Source: Clostridiales bacterium (GTDB taxonomy: Bacteria; Bacillota; Clostridia; Saccharofermentanales; Saccharofermentanaceae). Taken from it: a DNA stretch of 64,000 nt. Position 1 is the stretch's first letter. Each line of letters starts with the position of its first letter. The position numbers were made by a program, and so were the translations under genes. Shown here piece by piece: positions 63,179-64,000 of this stretch. The DNA is taken from assembly GCA_017961235.1 (NCBI GenBank), contig JAGCXQ010000004.1, positions 1 through 64,000 on the forward strand, written 5' to 3'. The notes beneath the pieces were generated by a model. That model did no database searches and had not been told where the DNA came from. It saw nothing but the letters and a program-made list of their open reading frames with translations.

Positions 63179-63853
63179 TCAAGCAGATTCATCAAACCTG
63201 AATCTCGAGAAGTCAAAGAGATCTCCTAAAGTTACTGTTGATTTTTCGCACTCTGAATAGCAGTGAGTGTAATTCACGGTCTTAAGAAATTCTTCCTGAT
63301 CGGACATCTCGACAAACAGGAAAGATGTGTTTCTTGCATCATCTAAAGCATCATGCATTTTCCCATCAAAAGATTTCCCAATCGATGCAAGAGCCCTGTG
63401 TAAAGCTGTCGGTTTAGCCGCTTCTACTGCTTCATCATATTCAGCCTGAAGATCTTTCCAGGAATCAATAACTTTTTCAAGGTCTTCACTGAAAGACAAG
63501 CCCTTGAGAAGATACTCGTTCTGAATCTGGGAAAGGTCATTCTCACTCCAGGCATACACGACTACATCTTCTCCATTTGAGAGACACCAATGAGCAAAGG
63601 CATTCAGTTCCTCTTCGATTTCATTGCAGGCATATAACTGACAATCATCGATTCCCGTCAGGTCGTGAATCGCATTTGAAATATGTCTTGCATACATCGG
63701 ACGCACATATCTCTTGAACGAGGATATCTCTGAAAACGATTCATCCAACATAACTGCACCGATTTCAATGATTTCCTGCCGGCAGATCCTCCGGAGTTCT
63801 CTGTACTCTTTCCCAATAAGCGACATTTCAAAGTCAACAAAAACATAGTTCAT
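63179..63853 (-). CDS. DEDDh-type 3'-5' exonuclease
   Basis: 224 residues. Exo I has Asp7 and Glu9 (VFVDFEMS), Exo II Asp106 (AWSENDLSQI), Exo III His167 and Asp172 (KMHDALDDARNT), the DnaQ/RNase T/KapD layout. Substrate (DNA or RNA) cannot be told. GGAGG precedes the ATG. No polymerase domain, so it is a stand-alone exonuclease. Confidence 0.85.
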   Translation of the reverse strand: MNYVFVDFEMSLIGKEYRELRRICRQEIIEIGAVMLDESFSEISSFKRYVRPMYARHISNAIHDLTGIDDCQLYACNEIEEELNAFAHWCLSNGEDVVVYAWSENDLSQIQNEYLLKGLSFSEDLEKVIDSWKDLQAEYDEAVEAAKPTALHRALASIGKSFDGKMHDALDDARNTSFLFVEMSDQEEFLKTVNYTHCYSECEKSTVTLGDLFDFSRFRFDESA

Positions 63854-63951
63854 AGTGGTTACCTCCTATTGCACTCTCTCATCTGACGCAATAGTACCAA
63901 ATGAACTGTCCAAATATTATGCCTATGAATATCGGTGGCGAAGCGGATCGA

Positions 63952-64000
63952 TTACGATGAAATATCTTCTCCCATCTTCTCGGTGAGGTCGTGGAAGCTT
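63952..64000 (-). CDS. Possible C-terminal end of a gene cut by the window edge
   Basis: Minus-strand frame reads SFHDLTEKMGEDISS then TAA at 63952-63954. Only 15 codons are visible, so coding status is uncertain. Confidence 0.3.
   Translation of the reverse strand, partial: SFHDLTEKMGEDISS

Overview
The window looks like chromosomal DNA of a low-to-mid GC Gram-positive Clostridia-type bacterium (Lachnospiraceae/Oscillospiraceae-like; genus not determinable by eye). The reasons are many lipobox lipoproteins with Thr/Ser/Glu-rich linkers, strong AGGAGG ribosome sites, a CIRCE/HrcA-controlled chaperone operon, LytS/YesM-type and NarL-type two-component systems, a RelQ-type alarmone synthetase and zinc-ribbon/SHOCT membrane proteins. 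Most genes lie on the minus strand.

Layout. 1-6.2 kb is an AT-richer accessory block: a triple 52-bp double-hairpin repeat, two lipoproteins, a DUF4143-type ATPase and a zinc-ribbon/coiled-coil protein, ending at a tRNA-Leu(UAG) whose 3' end is repeated as attachment-site copies. 6.3-11 kb holds a NarL-type two-component system and three paralogous lipoproteins. 11-17.2 kb has relQ, lepA, a signal peptidase I with a huge acidic N-terminus, hisS and rsmE. 17.3-20.5 kb encodes zinc-ribbon/SHOCT and AIM24 proteins. 20.6-27.6 kb is a pentose block (transketolase, LacI regulator, GH3 beta-xylosidase-like enzyme, xylulokinase) with a strong palindromic operator before tkt. 27.9-32.2 kb has an HD phosphohydrolase, mutY, a SHOCT protein and a lipoprotein. 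32.3-41.6 kb is a YtfQRT/YjfF-like sugar ABC transporter with two binding proteins and a YesM/YesN two-component system. 41.7-47.7 kb is an FtsX-type ABC exporter with its own OmpR-type two-component system, plus prmA. 47.8-52.3 kb has a CapA-like protein, a PstS-like lipoprotein, a Fic protein and a probable mobile-element scar. 52.3-58 kb is the heat-shock operon hrcA-grpE-clpP-dnaK-dnaJ. 58.1-64 kb has an HD protein, a second ATPase with a PD-(D/E)XK-like tail, lipoproteins and a DEDDh exonuclease.

How it fits together. Xylosides cut by the GH3 enzyme could feed xylulokinase and transketolase under one LacI-type repressor. The sugar ABC importer appears to be driven by YesN, with an intra-operon terminator that would favour the binding protein. 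ClpP is placed under HrcA with the DnaK system.

The most unusual signal is not a gene. The 9-mer AAAAGCACT (either strand) occurs 27 times by hand count, where about 0.5 would be expected in 64 kb of random sequence. It recurs in three reading-frame settings and in intergenic DNA, so it behaves like a DNA-level signal (uptake-sequence-, Chi- or architecture-like) rather than a protein motif.
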